Shown one piece after another: positions 43,765-53,880 of a DNA stretch of 64,000 nucleotides (the stretch's first letter is position 1; each line of letters opens with the position of its first letter). The translations under genes were made by a program, and so were the position numbers. The DNA comes from Phyllobacteriaceae bacterium. Its GTDB lineage: Bacteria > Pseudomonadota > Alphaproteobacteria > Rhizobiales > Rhizobiaceae. The notes beneath the pieces were generated by a model. It searched no databases. It worked only from the letters and a program-made list of their open reading frames with translations, and was not told the origin of the DNA. The stretch covers positions 62,001 to 126,000 of the forward strand of contig PAPF01000035.1 of the NCBI GenBank assembly GCA_002708825.1. The letters run 5' to 3'.

Positions 43765-44393
43765 GTCGCGGCCTCCGTCATTCGTGTTTTCAGCGCTTCC
43801 CGGTCCTGCCCGGCAAACCAGTTGAGCGCCAGCAGGGCGAAACCGTTGCGAAAGGCGCCGCGCCCGGCCGCATCGATGGCCTCGCCGGCCGGCACGGCGA
43901 AGGGCTGGATGTCCTCGTCGTCGTCCTCGCCCGCCCGCTCTGGCAACCGCGAACTGTCGACGCGGGCGAGGAACAGGAAGGCATGTTCGGTGGTGATGCC
44001 GGGCGAGGGAAGAAATTCAAGGCACGGCATCATCGCCAGCGCAGCCAGCCCGGTTTCCTCACGCAGTTCACGCGCTGCGGCAGTCTCCGGCATTTCGCCA
44101 TTCTCCACGCCGCCCGCCACGATTTCCACCAGCGAACCGCAGCCGGTCGCCAGATGGGCCGCCGGCCGGAACTGGCGGATCAGGACCAGCCGGTCGCGGT
44201 CCGGGTCCCACGCGATGACGGCCGCAACCTTCGCGCCCTCGTGGATGTCGCGGGTCATGACGCCGCTCCACCCGCCATCGTGCTGGCGGTGGCGAAGCAT
44301 GAAGCGCAGCATGCGGCGAAAGCCCTCCGACAGGACCGAGCGCCCGCTGATCTCCGTCTCGACCGGCCGGTCTTCGAGTCCTGGTCCTGTCAC
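43761..44393 (-). CDS. Nudix hydrolase, ADP-ribose pyrophosphatase-like
   Basis: A 210-residue protein with a complete Nudix box GGVENGEMPETAAARELREETGL (G-X5-E-X7-REUXEEXGU), about residues 93-115, and the downstream proline-rich LPSPGITTEHAFLFLA typical of ADP-ribose diphosphatases. N-terminal segment VLSEGFRRMLRFMLRHRQHDG also suits that class. GTG start overlaps the stop of the YejF gene by 4 bases. It probably hydrolyses a nucleotide diphosphate sugar such as ADP-ribose. Confidence 0.85.
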   Translation of the reverse strand: MTGPGLEDRPVETEISGRSVLSEGFRRMLRFMLRHRQHDGGWSGVMTRDIHEGAKVAAVIAWDPDRDRLVLIRQFRPAAHLATGCGSLVEIVAGGVENGEMPETAAARELREETGLAALAMMPCLEFLPSPGITTEHAFLFLARVDSSRLPERAGEDDDEDIQPFAVPAGEAIDAAGRGAFRNGFALLALNWFAGQDREALKTRMTEAAT

Positions 44394-46021
44394 TGGCTCA
44401 CCACGCCTGAGGGGGCCGTCTCGATGTTGAAGGCCGCGGCGATCAGGGCCCGGGTGTAGTCGGTCTGCGGGTTCTCGAAGATCTGGTCGGCGGGCCCGTA
44501 TTCGACGACGCGCCCGCCGCGCATGACGATAACCTCGTTGGCCAGAGCGCGGACCACCTTCAGGTCATGGGAGATGAAGAGATAGGCCAGGTCGTGCCGC
44601 TTCTGCAGGTCGCGCAGCAGGTCCACCACCTGCGCCTGCACGCTCATGTCCAGCGCTGATGTCGGTTCGTCCAGCATGACGAAACGCGGGTTCAGCACCA
44701 TGGCGCGGGCAATGGCGATGCGCTGGCGCTGCCCACCTGAGAATTCGTGCGGATAGCGGTGCCGGCTGGAAGGGTCCAGCCCCACTTCCTTCAGCACGGC
44801 GACCACGCGCTCGTCGCGCTCGGTCTTGCCGAGATCCGGGAAATGGATGGCCATGCCTTCCTCGATGATCTCGGAGACCGACATGCGCGGGCTGAGCGAA
44901 CCGAAAGGGTCCTGGAACACGATCTGCAGGTGCGACCGCAGTGGCCGCATGTCCTTGAAGGAATGCGAATCGATGCGTTCGCCCTCGAAGGTGATGGCGC
45001 CCTGCGACTGGATCATCCGCGCCAGCGCCAGGCCGAGCGTCGTCTTGCCGGAGCCCGATTCGCCCACCACGCCCAGTGTCTGTCCGGCCTTCACCGTCAC
45101 GTCGATGCCGTCGACCGCCTTCACATGGTCCACGACCTTGCGGAAGAAGCCCTGCCGCACCGGGAACCAGACCTTGATCTGCTCGCCCTGCATGACGGTC
45201 CTGGCGGAAGGGTCTCCGGCAGGCGGGTGGCCCTTGGGCTCGGCGGCCAGCAGGTGGCGGGTATAGTCGTGCTTCGGATTGTCGAAGATTTCGCGCGTCG
45301 GTCCGCTCTCGACGATCTTGCCCTTGGTCATGACGCAGACCCGGTCGGCGATCTTGCGCACGATGCCGAGGTCATGGGTGATGAACAGCATGGACATGTT
45401 GTGCTGCGTTTTCAGCCGGCCCAGCAGTTCGAGGATCTGCGCCTGCACGGTCACATCCAGCGCCGTCGTCGGCTCGTCGGCGATCAGCAGGCGCGGTTCG
45501 TTGGCCAGCGCCATGGCGATCATCACGCGCTGGCGCTGTCCGCCTGACAACTGGTGCGGATAGGAACCGAGCCGTTTCTCCGGTTCGCGGATGCCCACCT
45601 GGTTGAGCAGTTCGAGCACGCGCGCCCGGGCGTTCCTGTCATCCATGCCCTGGTGCAGCTTGAGCACTTCCGCGATCTGTTTCTCGATCGTGTGGAGCGG
45701 ATTGAGCGAGGTCATCGGCTCCTGGAAGATCATCGAGATGGCGTTGCCGCGCACGCGCATGAGGTCGCGCTCGTCATTGTCGAGCAGGTCGTCGCCGTCG
45801 AAAAGGATCTTGCCAGACGGGTGGCTGGCAGCCGGGTAGGGCAGCAGCTTGAGCACCGACAGCGCGGACACCGACTTGCCGGACCCCGATTCGCCCACCA
45901 GCGCCACCGTTTCGCCCGGCATGATGTCGAAGGAGATGTGGTCGACCGCCGTCACGTCGTTTCCGCCCACCTTGAAGGCGACGGACAGGTCCTGGACGGA
46001 GAGCATGGGGGCCTGGCTCAT
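44390..46021 (-). CDS. yejF: Peptide ABC transporter ATP-binding protein, fused dual ATPase (YejF type)
   Basis: A 543-residue protein with two tandem ATPase domains, as in YejF. Each has Walker [10 protein letters not shown] (about 39 and 320), LSGGQRQR or FSGGQRQR signature, Walker B LLIADEP and FVMLDEP, and a His loop (ITHDLG, ISHDLK). Oligopeptide-type C-terminal extensions ([26 protein letters not shown]) follow each domain. It energises the YejB/YejE channel. The ATG overlaps the yejE stop (ATGA). A longer frame upstream is antisense or shadow of yejE. Confidence 0.94.
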   Translation of the reverse strand: MSQAPMLSVQDLSVAFKVGGNDVTAVDHISFDIMPGETVALVGESGSGKSVSALSVLKLLPYPAASHPSGKILFDGDDLLDNDERDLMRVRGNAISMIFQEPMTSLNPLHTIEKQIAEVLKLHQGMDDRNARARVLELLNQVGIREPEKRLGSYPHQLSGGQRQRVMIAMALANEPRLLIADEPTTALDVTVQAQILELLGRLKTQHNMSMLFITHDLGIVRKIADRVCVMTKGKIVESGPTREIFDNPKHDYTRHLLAAEPKGHPPAGDPSARTVMQGEQIKVWFPVRQGFFRKVVDHVKAVDGIDVTVKAGQTLGVVGESGSGKTTLGLALARMIQSQGAITFEGERIDSHSFKDMRPLRSHLQIVFQDPFGSLSPRMSVSEIIEEGMAIHFPDLGKTERDERVVAVLKEVGLDPSSRHRYPHEFSGGQRQRIAIARAMVLNPRFVMLDEPTSALDMSVQAQVVDLLRDLQKRHDLAYLFISHDLKVVRALANEVIVMRGGRVVEYGPADQIFENPQTDYTRALIAAAFNIETAPSGVVSQ

Positions 46022-47166
46022 CGGAACGTCTTTCTCGGGTCGAAGGCATCGCGCGTTGCCTCGCCGATGAAGATCAGCAGCGAGAGCATCAGCGAAATCA
46101 CCACGAAGCCGGTGATGCCGAGCCAGGGCGCCTGCAGGTTCTTCTTGCCCTGCGCCAGCAATTCGCCGAGCGACGCGGAACCGGGCGGCAGGCCGAGGCC
46201 GAGGAAGTCCAGCGACGTCAGCGAGGTGATCGACCCGTTCAGGATGAAGGGCAGGAAGGTCAGCGTGGCCACCATGGCATTGGGCAGCAGGTGGCGGAAC
46301 ATGATGGTCCCGTTGGACACGCCGAGCGCCCGCGCCGCGTTGACATATTCGAAATTGCGCGCCCGCAGGAACTCCGCCCGCACCACGCCGACGAAGGAGA
46401 CCCACGAGAACAGCAGCATGATGCCGAGCAGGATCCAGAAGCCGGGCGGCAGCACCGAGGCGATGATGAGGATCAGGAACAGGACGGGAATGGAGGACCA
46501 GATCTCGATGAAGCGCTGGAAGATCAGGTCCATCCAGCCGCCGAAATAGCCCTGGACGGCGCCCGCGCTGACGCCGATGACCGCCGAGAACAGCGTCAGC
46601 GTCAGGCCGAACAGCACGGAGATGCGGAACCCGTAGATGACGCGCGCCAGCACGTCGCGCGCCTGGTCGTCCGTGCCCAGCCAGTTCCAGTTGCCCATGT
46701 TGCAGTTGGGATCGGCGGCGCCGCCGGCATACTGGCTGCAGCGTTCCTCCGGCGTGTACATCCAGGACGGCTTGGCGGGTGCCGCTTCCGGGATTTCCCG
46801 GTTCACCGTGCGGTAGTTGTAGCGGACCGGCGGCCACAGCATCCAGCCATTGGCCTCGATCTCCTCCTGGATCACCGGGTCGCGATAGTCCGTGATGGCC
46901 AGGAAGCCGCCGAACTTTTCCTCCGGATAGTCGACCAGGACCGGCGACAGCAGTTCTCCCTTGTAGGAGACGAGCACCGGCTTGTCGTTGGCCACGAACT
47001 CCGCCATGAGCGTCACGACGAACAGCACGAGGAAGATCCACAACGACCAGTAGCCGCGCCGGTTGGCCTTGAAGTTCTGCCAGCGCCGCTGGTTGAGCGG
47101 CGACAGGAAGGCCCTGCGCGGCCGGCTTTCTGCGGTGGCGGTCCGGTCGTGGACGGTCTTGTCCAT
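46018..47166 (-). CDS. yejE: Peptide ABC transporter permease (YejE type)
   Basis: A 382-residue permease. N-terminal cytoplasmic region, first helix (WSLWIFLVLFVVTLMAEFVA), a large periplasmic insertion (about 55-165, with NYRTVNREIPEAAPAKPSWM and CNMGNWNWLGTDDQARD) that is diagnostic of YejE, then five helices and the EAA loop (FEYVNAARALGVSNGTIMFRH). ATG 47166 shares bases with the yejB stop (TGATG); a GTG at 47169 is the alternative. With YejB it forms the channel for microcin C-like or cell-wall-derived peptides in known systems. Confidence 0.94.
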   Translation of the reverse strand: MDKTVHDRTATAESRPRRAFLSPLNQRRWQNFKANRRGYWSLWIFLVLFVVTLMAEFVANDKPVLVSYKGELLSPVLVDYPEEKFGGFLAITDYRDPVIQEEIEANGWMLWPPVRYNYRTVNREIPEAAPAKPSWMYTPEERCSQYAGGAADPNCNMGNWNWLGTDDQARDVLARVIYGFRISVLFGLTLTLFSAVIGVSAGAVQGYFGGWMDLIFQRFIEIWSSIPVLFLILIIASVLPPGFWILLGIMLLFSWVSFVGVVRAEFLRARNFEYVNAARALGVSNGTIMFRHLLPNAMVATLTFLPFILNGSITSLTSLDFLGLGLPPGSASLGELLAQGKKNLQAPWLGITGFVVISLMLSLLIFIGEATRDAFDPRKTFR

Positions 47167-48275
47167 CACACGTCCCTCCGCTCGAAGTCGATGCGCGGGT
47201 CGATCCAGGTATAGGTCAGGTCGGAGATCAGGCCGATCAGCAGGCCCATCAGCGAGAAGATGTAGAGCGTGGCGAAAACCACCGGATAGTCACGGTCGAT
47301 GACCGACTTGAAGCCGAGCAGGCCCAGTCCGTCGAGCGAGAAGATCTGTTCGATCAGCAGCGACCCGGTGAAGAAGGCGCCGATGAAGGCGCCGGGAAAG
47401 CCGGCGATGATGATCAGCATGGCATTGCGGAAGACGTGGCCGTAAAGCACCTGGCGTTCCGTCAGGCCCTTGGCGCGTGCCGTCACCACATATTGCTTCT
47501 TGATCTCGTCGAGGAAGGAATTCTTGGTCAGCAGCGTCAGCGTGGCGAACTGTGAAAGCACCATGGCCGTCAGCGGCAGGGTGAGGTGCCAGAAATAGTC
47601 GACGATGCGTTCGGGCCACGACAGCTCGTTCCAGTTTTCCGATGTCAGGCCGCGCAGCGGAAACAGGTCCCAGAAGGATCCGCCGGCAAACAGCACGATC
47701 AGCAACACTGCGAACAGGAAGCCGGGAATGGCATAGCCCACGATGATGACGGCCGATGTCCAGACGTCGAAGGCCGATCCGTCCTTCACCGCCTTGCGGA
47801 TGCCGAGCGGAATCGAGATGGAATAGGAGATGAGCGTCAGCCACAGCCCGAGCGAGATCGAAACCGGCATCTTCTCCAGGATGAGGTCGATCACCGAGGT
47901 GGAGCGGAAATAGCTCTCGCCGAAATCGAACCGGGCATAGTTCCACAGCATCAGGCCGAAGCGTTCGTACCAGGGCTTGTCGAAGCCGAACTGCTGTTCG
48001 AGCTGGCGGATGAATTCCGGGTCGAGACCCTGCGCGCCGCGATATTTCGACGAAACATCGCCGCCGCCGGAATCGAAGCCCTGGTTCTGGCCGCCGAAAT
48101 CGCCGCCGCCGCCGGAAATGCGGTCCGTGGCGCTGCCGCCCTGGCCGGTAAGCTGCGCGATCACCTGTTCCACCGGTCCGCCCGGCGCGAACTGGATGAC
48201 GGCGAAGGATACCGCCATGATGCCAAGCAGGGTCGGGATCATCAGCAGCAGGCGCCGGAGGATATAGGCACCCAT
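47166..48275 (-). CDS. yejB: Peptide ABC transporter permease (YejB type)
   Basis: A 369-residue permease of the OppB/DppB group, beginning [20 protein letters not shown] and then [14 protein letters not shown]. It has a periplasmic loop rich in Gly and Ser (about 45-70, [19 protein letters not shown]), [18 protein letters not shown], six helices and the EAA loop ([19 protein letters not shown]). Forms the channel with YejE. It lies 39 bases after the second binding protein gene. Confidence 0.94.
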   Translation of the reverse strand: MGAYILRRLLLMIPTLLGIMAVSFAVIQFAPGGPVEQVIAQLTGQGGSATDRISGGGGDFGGQNQGFDSGGGDVSSKYRGAQGLDPEFIRQLEQQFGFDKPWYERFGLMLWNYARFDFGESYFRSTSVIDLILEKMPVSISLGLWLTLISYSISIPLGIRKAVKDGSAFDVWTSAVIIVGYAIPGFLFAVLLIVLFAGGSFWDLFPLRGLTSENWNELSWPERIVDYFWHLTLPLTAMVLSQFATLTLLTKNSFLDEIKKQYVVTARAKGLTERQVLYGHVFRNAMLIIIAGFPGAFIGAFFTGSLLIEQIFSLDGLGLLGFKSVIDRDYPVVFATLYIFSLMGLLIGLISDLTYTWIDPRIDFERRDV

Positions 48276-48314
48276 CAGCAGCGTCTCCGCTTCGTCACGG
48301 CCTGTCTTGCGTTG

Positions 48315-50192
48315 TCACGCCTTGCCAATCGCCCTTGCCTTTTCTTCATCCACCCACCAGAGCCGCTCCGGCGAAAAGCCGTAATCCGGCTTCGGTTCGG
48401 CATAACCGAACATGTCCCAGAAGGCTGCCCGGTGATTCGCCGCATGCCAATTTGGAATCCAGTCTAGCCGCGCGCGCAAGACCCGGTCGAGCGCGCGCAT
48501 GGCAATCGTCATGGCCTCGCGCGTCTCTGCCCGGCCGATCGTGTCGATGAGCGCGTCCACTGCCGGGTCGGCCGTGCCCGGCAGGTTGCGGGTTCCGGGC
48601 GCCTGTGCCGCTTCCGACGAGAAGATCAGCGCCAGCCCTTCGCGGGTCGGGGTGGCGCCATGGTTGAGCGCGATGCCCACCATGTCGAATTCATAGTCAC
48701 GCAGCCGCGTCTCGAACTGCGAGGCATCGACGAGCCGCGATGATGCATCGATGCCGACGGCGCGCAAATTCTCGATGAAGGGTTGCAGCACGCGCACGAA
48801 GGTCTGGTCGCGCACCAGGATTTCCAGCGTCAGCGGCGCCCCGTTTCCATCCGCCAGCAGGCCGTTGCCGCCGCGGCTGTATCCCATTTCCTTGAGCAGC
48901 CGTGCCGCCTGCGACAGGAGACGCCGGTCGCGGCCGGAACCGTCGGAGACGGGCATGGTCACCGGCTCGCCGAAAACCTCGTCGGGCAGACTGCCGCGAA
49001 ACGGTTCGAGAAGCGCCAGTTCTTCCGCCGAAGGCGGCCCGCTGGCCACGAAACCGGAACCGGAAAACAGCGACTGCGACCGCTCGTAGGAACCGTAGAA
49101 CAGTTTCTCGCGTGTCCACTGGAAATCGAAACACAGGTTGATGGCCTGCGACATGCGCCTGTCGGCCAGGTGCGGCCGACGCCGGTTGACCGCCCAGCCC
49201 TGCATCGTGGCGTATTTCTCGCGCGGGAAGGTGCGCTTGACGACCTTGCCATCTGTGATGGCCGGGAAATCATATTCCGTGGCCCAGGTCTTGGAGGTGA
49301 ATTCTTGCCGGAACAGGGTAATCCCCTTCTTGAAGGCTTCGAAGCCCGCCTGCCGGTCGCGATAGTAATCGATGCGGATGCGGTCGAAATGGAACTGCCC
49401 GCGCATCACGGGAAGATCGCGGCCCCAGTAGTCGCCCACCCGCTCATATTCGATGAACAGCCCGGCCTGCGCCTCGGCCACGCGGAACGGGCCAGACGAC
49501 ATCAAGGGCGTCATCTTGGTCTGGTCGAAGGCAAAACCATTGAAGAACGTCTCCTGCAGGATCGGGAAGGTCGCCGCCGTCAGGATGGTCCGGTCCGAAT
49601 GCTGTCCGGAAAAGACGAGATCCACCGTGCGCTCGTTCACCGCCACGGCGTCGGCCAGTTCGCGCAGCGGCTGGCTGAGCGAAGGGTGCGCCTCCGGCGT
49701 CTTGAATGTCCTGTAGGAGAAGGCGACATCCTGCGCCGTCACCGGCGAGCCGTCATGGAAGCGGGCGCCCTCGCGCAGGACGAAGCGGTAGGTCTTGCGG
49801 TCAGGCGAAATCGTCACGCTTTCGGCCAGCAGGCCGTAGATCGCGTCCGGCTCGTCCAGCGCCCGCGTCATCAGCGCGTCGAAGCAAAGTTCCATGCGCA
49901 TGGGCGCATTACCGCGAAACGTGAAGCTGTTGAGCGTGTCGAAGGTCTGGGCACCCTGGTTGAAGGCCCAGTTGGGCGGCGAGAAATTGAACGTGCCGCC
50001 CTTCGGCGCTTCAGGGTTGGCATAGGCGAAATGACTGAAGTCCGGCCCGTATTTCAGTTCGCCGAAGGCCGAAAGGCCGTGCAGCGGCGTTTCTGCGGGC
50101 AGGGCGGCAAGTCCGGGTAGCCCCGTCAGCGGCAGGAGCGCCGCTGATCCGGCAAGCGTCAGGAAGCTCCGGCGCGTCGGTCCTGCAGTCAT
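48315..50192 (-). CDS. yejA: Extracellular peptide-binding protein (YejA-like, second copy)
   Basis: A 625-residue SBP_bac_5 family lipid-free binding protein. A Tat-type signal (TRRSFLTLAGSAALLPL) precedes the domain beginning FGELKYGPDFSHFAYANPEAPKGG, whose ANPEAPKGG motif is characteristic of the YejA group. The DppA/OppA fold fills the rest, with RWVRFHDGSPVTAQDV-like FVLREGARFHDGSPVTAQD near 165-185. Paralogous to the preceding gene at 50197-52125; only 4 bases separate them. Ligand: probably peptides, by homology. Confidence 0.92.
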   Translation of the reverse strand: MTAGPTRRSFLTLAGSAALLPLTGLPGLAALPAETPLHGLSAFGELKYGPDFSHFAYANPEAPKGGTFNFSPPNWAFNQGAQTFDTLNSFTFRGNAPMRMELCFDALMTRALDEPDAIYGLLAESVTISPDRKTYRFVLREGARFHDGSPVTAQDVAFSYRTFKTPEAHPSLSQPLRELADAVAVNERTVDLVFSGQHSDRTILTAATFPILQETFFNGFAFDQTKMTPLMSSGPFRVAEAQAGLFIEYERVGDYWGRDLPVMRGQFHFDRIRIDYYRDRQAGFEAFKKGITLFRQEFTSKTWATEYDFPAITDGKVVKRTFPREKYATMQGWAVNRRRPHLADRRMSQAINLCFDFQWTREKLFYGSYERSQSLFSGSGFVASGPPSAEELALLEPFRGSLPDEVFGEPVTMPVSDGSGRDRRLLSQAARLLKEMGYSRGGNGLLADGNGAPLTLEILVRDQTFVRVLQPFIENLRAVGIDASSRLVDASQFETRLRDYEFDMVGIALNHGATPTREGLALIFSSEAAQAPGTRNLPGTADPAVDALIDTIGRAETREAMTIAMRALDRVLRARLDWIPNWHAANHRAAFWDMFGYAEPKPDYGFSPERLWWVDEEKARAIGKA

Positions 50193-50196
50193 GGCC

Positions 50197-52125
50197 TCAG
50201 CCCTGCTTGCCGACGCGTTGCGCCTTTTCGGCGTCCCACCACCACACGGCCGGGAAGCCGTGATTGTATTCCGGCAGCGGGTCGGGATGGCCGAACCGGT
50301 CCCAGTAGACGATGCGGTCGAACGGATAATACCACTGCGGAACGACATAGTGGTGGTGAAGCAGGGCGCGGTCCAGCGCGCGCGTCGCCGCCACCAGGTC
50401 TTCCCGGCTCCGGGCGAAGATGATCTCGTCAATGAGGCGGTCGATGCCCTCGTCGGCGATGCCGGCATAATTGCGCGAGCCCGCCCGGTCCTTCGATTCC
50501 GATCCCCAGTAATTGCGCTGCTCGTTGCCCGGCGACAGGCTCTGCCCCCAGTTGGAGATCACCATGTCATAGTCGAAACTGCGCCACCGGTTGATGAAGG
50601 CCGAGGTCTCGATCTCGCGATAGCTGGCATCGATGCCGATCTTGCGCAGGTTCTCCACATAGGGCAGCACGATCTTGCCGAAATCGCGGCCCGAAATGTC
50701 GAGGATCTCGAAGGCAAGGGGTTCGCCCGTTTCGGCGTTAACCATCTTCCGGTCGCGCAATTCATAGCCGGCCTCGCGCAGCAGGCGGACCGCCTCGCGA
50801 AGATTTGCGCGCACGTTCGCGTCGCTGCCGCCCACCGGGTTGGTATAGGGCTCGGCGAAGACGGTTTCGGGCAGCCGGTCGCGGTATTTCTCCAGGATTT
50901 CAAGCTCGCGGCCTTCCGGCAACCCGCTCGACGCCAGTTCCGTGCCGGCGAAGTAGCTGTCATTGCGCAGGTAGAGGTCGAACAGCACCGTGCGGTTGGT
51001 GGTCTCGAAGTCGAAGGCATAGTTCAGTGCGCGGCGCACCCGCCAGTCCTGGAACTGCTTGCGGCGCTGGTTCGGCACGAAGGCCTGCATGGAACCCGAC
51101 GCCTTGTCGGGATAGGCAAGCAGCTTCACATGACCCGCCGCCCGGCCCGGGAAGATGGACGGCTCGTAGGCAGTCACCCAGTTCTTGGCCGAGTTCTCCA
51201 GCCGGAAGTCGTAGGCGTCGGCCTTCAGCGCCTCCACGATCACCGCGCCGTCCCGGTAATATTCGTATTCCACCTCGTCGAAATTGTTCTGGCCGACATT
51301 GGTGGGCAGATCGGCGCCCCAGTAGTCGGCGACACGCTCGAAGGTGACGGAGCGCCCCGCATCCACCCCGCCGATACGGTAGGGACCGGACCCCAGCGGC
51401 GGCTCCATCGTGCTGCGCGAGATGTCGCGGGGGCTGCCGTCCGGCCCCGTGCCTTCCCACCAGTGTTTCGGCACGACCATCAACTGGCCCATGATGTGCG
51501 GCAGTTCCCGGTTGCCGCTTACGTTGAAGAAGAAGGTGACCTCGTTGTCGCCGGTTTTTTCCGCGCCGACCACGTTGCGGTAGTAGAAGCGGATCTGCGG
51601 GTTGAGTTCGGATTGTTTCTGGAAGCTCCAGATCGCATCCTCCGCCGTCACCGGCTTGCCGTCATGCCAGCGCGCCTTCGGGTTCATGCGGAATGATACC
51701 CAGGAGAAATCGGCGGGATAACGCATCGCTTCCGCCAGAAGCCCGTATTCGGCCGAAATGTCCAGTTCGTCGAGGCTCGTCGTCATGAGCGTCTCGAAGA
51801 CGAGGCCGAGGCCTGTCGCCACTTCCCCTTTCGGCGGGATGGGATTGAAGCTGTCGAAGGAACCGAGCGTGGCCATGCGCGCCCGACCGCCCTTTGGCGC
51901 GTCAGGGTTCACGTAGTCGAAATGGGCGAAATCGGCCGGATAGCGCGGCGTTCCGCTCAGCGCGGTGGCGTGATGCCATTCCTCGGCCTCGCGCGCCGCC
52001 TGATCGGGCAGGGACGGGTTCTCGATGGGGATTTCGACGGCGGCCGCGCGACCAAGGATCAGGGGAGACAGGGCAGCCGAAAGAAGAAGGCTGCGACGGG
52101 TCAGGACGAGATCGGGAAACGCCAT
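50197..52125 (-). CDS. yejA: Extracellular peptide-binding protein (YejA-like, first copy)
   Basis: A 642-residue SBP_bac_5 protein, first gene of the operon. Signal peptide with two arginines (LTRRSLLLSAALSPLILG, cleavage near RAAA), then FAHFDYVNPDAPKGGRARM, the YejA-group motif shared with the second copy, and NPKARWHDGKPVTAEDAI. The two copies align along their length but differ substantially, so they may deliver different ligands to the same channel. AGGAC lies about 10 bases before the ATG. Confidence 0.92.
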   Translation of the reverse strand: MAFPDLVLTRRSLLLSAALSPLILGRAAAVEIPIENPSLPDQAAREAEEWHHATALSGTPRYPADFAHFDYVNPDAPKGGRARMATLGSFDSFNPIPPKGEVATGLGLVFETLMTTSLDELDISAEYGLLAEAMRYPADFSWVSFRMNPKARWHDGKPVTAEDAIWSFQKQSELNPQIRFYYRNVVGAEKTGDNEVTFFFNVSGNRELPHIMGQLMVVPKHWWEGTGPDGSPRDISRSTMEPPLGSGPYRIGGVDAGRSVTFERVADYWGADLPTNVGQNNFDEVEYEYYRDGAVIVEALKADAYDFRLENSAKNWVTAYEPSIFPGRAAGHVKLLAYPDKASGSMQAFVPNQRRKQFQDWRVRRALNYAFDFETTNRTVLFDLYLRNDSYFAGTELASSGLPEGRELEILEKYRDRLPETVFAEPYTNPVGGSDANVRANLREAVRLLREAGYELRDRKMVNAETGEPLAFEILDISGRDFGKIVLPYVENLRKIGIDASYREIETSAFINRWRSFDYDMVISNWGQSLSPGNEQRNYWGSESKDRAGSRNYAGIADEGIDRLIDEIIFARSREDLVAATRALDRALLHHHYVVPQWYYPFDRIVYWDRFGHPDPLPEYNHGFPAVWWWDAEKAQRVGKQG

Positions 52126-52254
52126 CGTCGGAAGTGTCCTTTCATGCCATGGCCAGGAAACGGCGCCGCCACGGCCGCGCCGGTCACGATTTGTAACCTA
52201 TGGCTTTTTGTGGCGAATGAAAGGGCGTGCAGGACCGCCAACATTACGGGAGCA

Positions 52255-52284
52255 TTAAAAAAGCCGGCGCGAAGGCCGGCTTTC
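52255..52284 (-). terminator. Rho-independent terminator of the cytochrome c gene
   Basis: Minus strand: AAAGCCGGC, loop CTTCGC, GCCGGCTTT followed by TTTAAT, 22 bases after the cytochrome gene stop. It separates that gene from the yej operon. Confidence 0.88.
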
Positions 52285-52305
52285 TTCAATTCGTCGTGAG
52301 CAGCC

Positions 52306-52950
52306 CTACTGGGCCTGGCCCTCGCCCTCGGCAGCGCCACCCTCGGCCGGGGCGGCAGCCGTGTCGCCCTCGGCCGGTGCGGCTGCGGCATCACCCTCGG
52401 CGGGCAGCGGCAGCGGATTGTCCGCCTGCTCGCGCATCCAGGCGATCAGGTTGGCGCGCTCGTCGACCTTCTTCAGGCCGGCAAAGCCCATGGACGTGCC
52501 GCTGATATACTTCTTGGGCGCGGCCAGGAAGGCGTTCAGGTTCTGGTATTCCCAGTTGACCGACTGGCCCTGGGAATATTCCTGCATGGCGCCGGAATAG
52601 GAGAAGCCCTCGTGGCTGGCGACCGGGCGGCCGACCACGCCCCAGAGGTTGGGACCGACCTTGTTGGCGCCGCCCTGTTCGATCGTGTGGCAGGCCGCGC
52701 ACTTCTTGAACACGGATTCGCCGGCGCCGGTATCGGCGCTGGCCAGAAGCGGCTCGACGGGCTCCGGTCCGGTATCGGCAGGGGCCTCGGGCGCTGCGCC
52801 GCCGGCGTCTTCCGCAACCTCGATCGCGTAGCCGGGCGTCTCGGGCGCATGCGTCGCGAATATCGCATCCGAGGCAATGGCCAGCGAGAACACCACGAAG
52901 ACGGTGCCCAGTGTCGCGCCGATGAATTTGTTGAGTTCAAACGAGTCCAT
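52306..52950 (-). CDS. Membrane-anchored c-type cytochrome (class I)
   Basis: A 214-residue protein. N-terminal membrane anchor (LNKFIGATLGTVFVVFSLAI), a Pro/Ala/Glu linker (about 35-75), a class I cytochrome c domain with haem motif CAACH (about 87) and the axial methionine in ISGTSMGFAGL, and an odd C-terminal tail made of PAEGDAAAA-type repeats, very rich in Ala, Glu and Gly. It resembles CycM/c552-type electron carriers feeding the terminal oxidase. The tail is probably disordered. Its own promoter lies in the 52951-53148 gap. Confidence 0.92.
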   Translation of the reverse strand: MDSFELNKFIGATLGTVFVVFSLAIASDAIFATHAPETPGYAIEVAEDAGGAAPEAPADTGPEPVEPLLASADTGAGESVFKKCAACHTIEQGGANKVGPNLWGVVGRPVASHEGFSYSGAMQEYSQGQSVNWEYQNLNAFLAAPKKYISGTSMGFAGLKKVDERANLIAWMREQADNPLPLPAEGDAAAAPAEGDTAAAPAEGGAAEGEGQAQ

Positions 52951-53148
52951 TTCCCAGAGGCTCCTGCATGCTTTCCCGCCGCTTTGCCCCCTGCCGCGGC
53001 ATTCACCATGACGTGCGGGCACACCTATCCCTCGACCGGCGGGCCGGTTTTTGGTCGCGCGGAACCTATGTCTTTTGCACCTTCGTTGCAACACATATAA
53101 AGAGCCTCCCACTGAGACTTTTTGCCACTTTGTGCGAGTGATCCCTTC

Positions 53149-53874
53149 ATGAAACCCATTGTGCTCATCCCGGCCCGCATGGCGTCCACGCGCCTGCCCG
53201 GAAAACCGCTCGCCGACATCGCCGGCGCGCCGATGATCGTCCAGGTCGCGCGCCGGGCCGCCGAGGCGGACTGCGGTCGCGTCGTCATCGCCACCGACGC
53301 GCCGGAGGTGCTTGAGGCCGTACGCGATGCCGGTTTCGAGGCGGTGATGACGGGAAGCCACCACCAGTCGGGATCGGACCGCATTTTCGAGGCGCTGCAG
53401 GCACTTGATCCTGAAGGCGGGCATGATGTCGTGGTCAATGTGCAGGGAGACCTGCCGACCATCGATCCGGCGACCGTTCGCGCTGCCCTGAACCCCCTGG
53501 AAGACGCCGGCGTCGACATCGCCACGCTCACGGTGGAGATCACCCGCGAGGAAGAGCGGACCAATCCCAACGTGGTCAAGGTGGTCGGAACGCCCGTGTC
53601 GCCCGTCAGGCTGCGCGCGCTCTATTTCACCCGCGCCACGGCGCCCTGGGGCGAGGGTCCGCTGTTCCACCATATCGGCCTCTATGCCTGGCGCCGCGAC
53701 GCGCTGGCGCGCTTCGTCGCCCTGCCGCCGTCAATCCTGGAACGGCGCGAGAAGCTGGAGCAATTGCGCGCCCTTGAAGCCGGCATGCGCATCGACGCGG
53801 AAATCGTTGACACGGTGCCTCTCGGGGTGGATACGCCCGACGACCTCGAACGCGCCCGCCGGATGCTGGGCTGA
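53149..53874 (+). CDS. kdsB: 3-deoxy-manno-octulosonate cytidylyltransferase
   Basis: A 241-residue CMP-KDO synthetase that activates KDO for lipid A core assembly. N-terminal nucleotide-binding motif [20 protein letters not shown], then [22 protein letters not shown] with the catalytic/metal aspartate, and [13 protein letters not shown] plus the conserved [16 protein letters not shown]. Slightly shorter than E. coli KdsB. ATG 53149 is the family start. It precedes pheA by 6 bases. Confidence 0.97.
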   Translation: MKPIVLIPARMASTRLPGKPLADIAGAPMIVQVARRAAEADCGRVVIATDAPEVLEAVRDAGFEAVMTGSHHQSGSDRIFEALQALDPEGGHDVVVNVQGDLPTIDPATVRAALNPLEDAGVDIATLTVEITREEERTNPNVVKVVGTPVSPVRLRALYFTRATAPWGEGPLFHHIGLYAWRRDALARFVALPPSILERREKLEQLRALEAGMRIDAEIVDTVPLGVDTPDDLERARRMLG

Positions 53875-53880
53875 AGGAAC

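Noticed and set aside
46022-47041. Upstream extension of the YejF reading frame to 883 codons
   Set aside because: The extra part is an out-of-frame reading of yejE; the true YejF start overlaps the yejE stop and begins the first ATPase domain.
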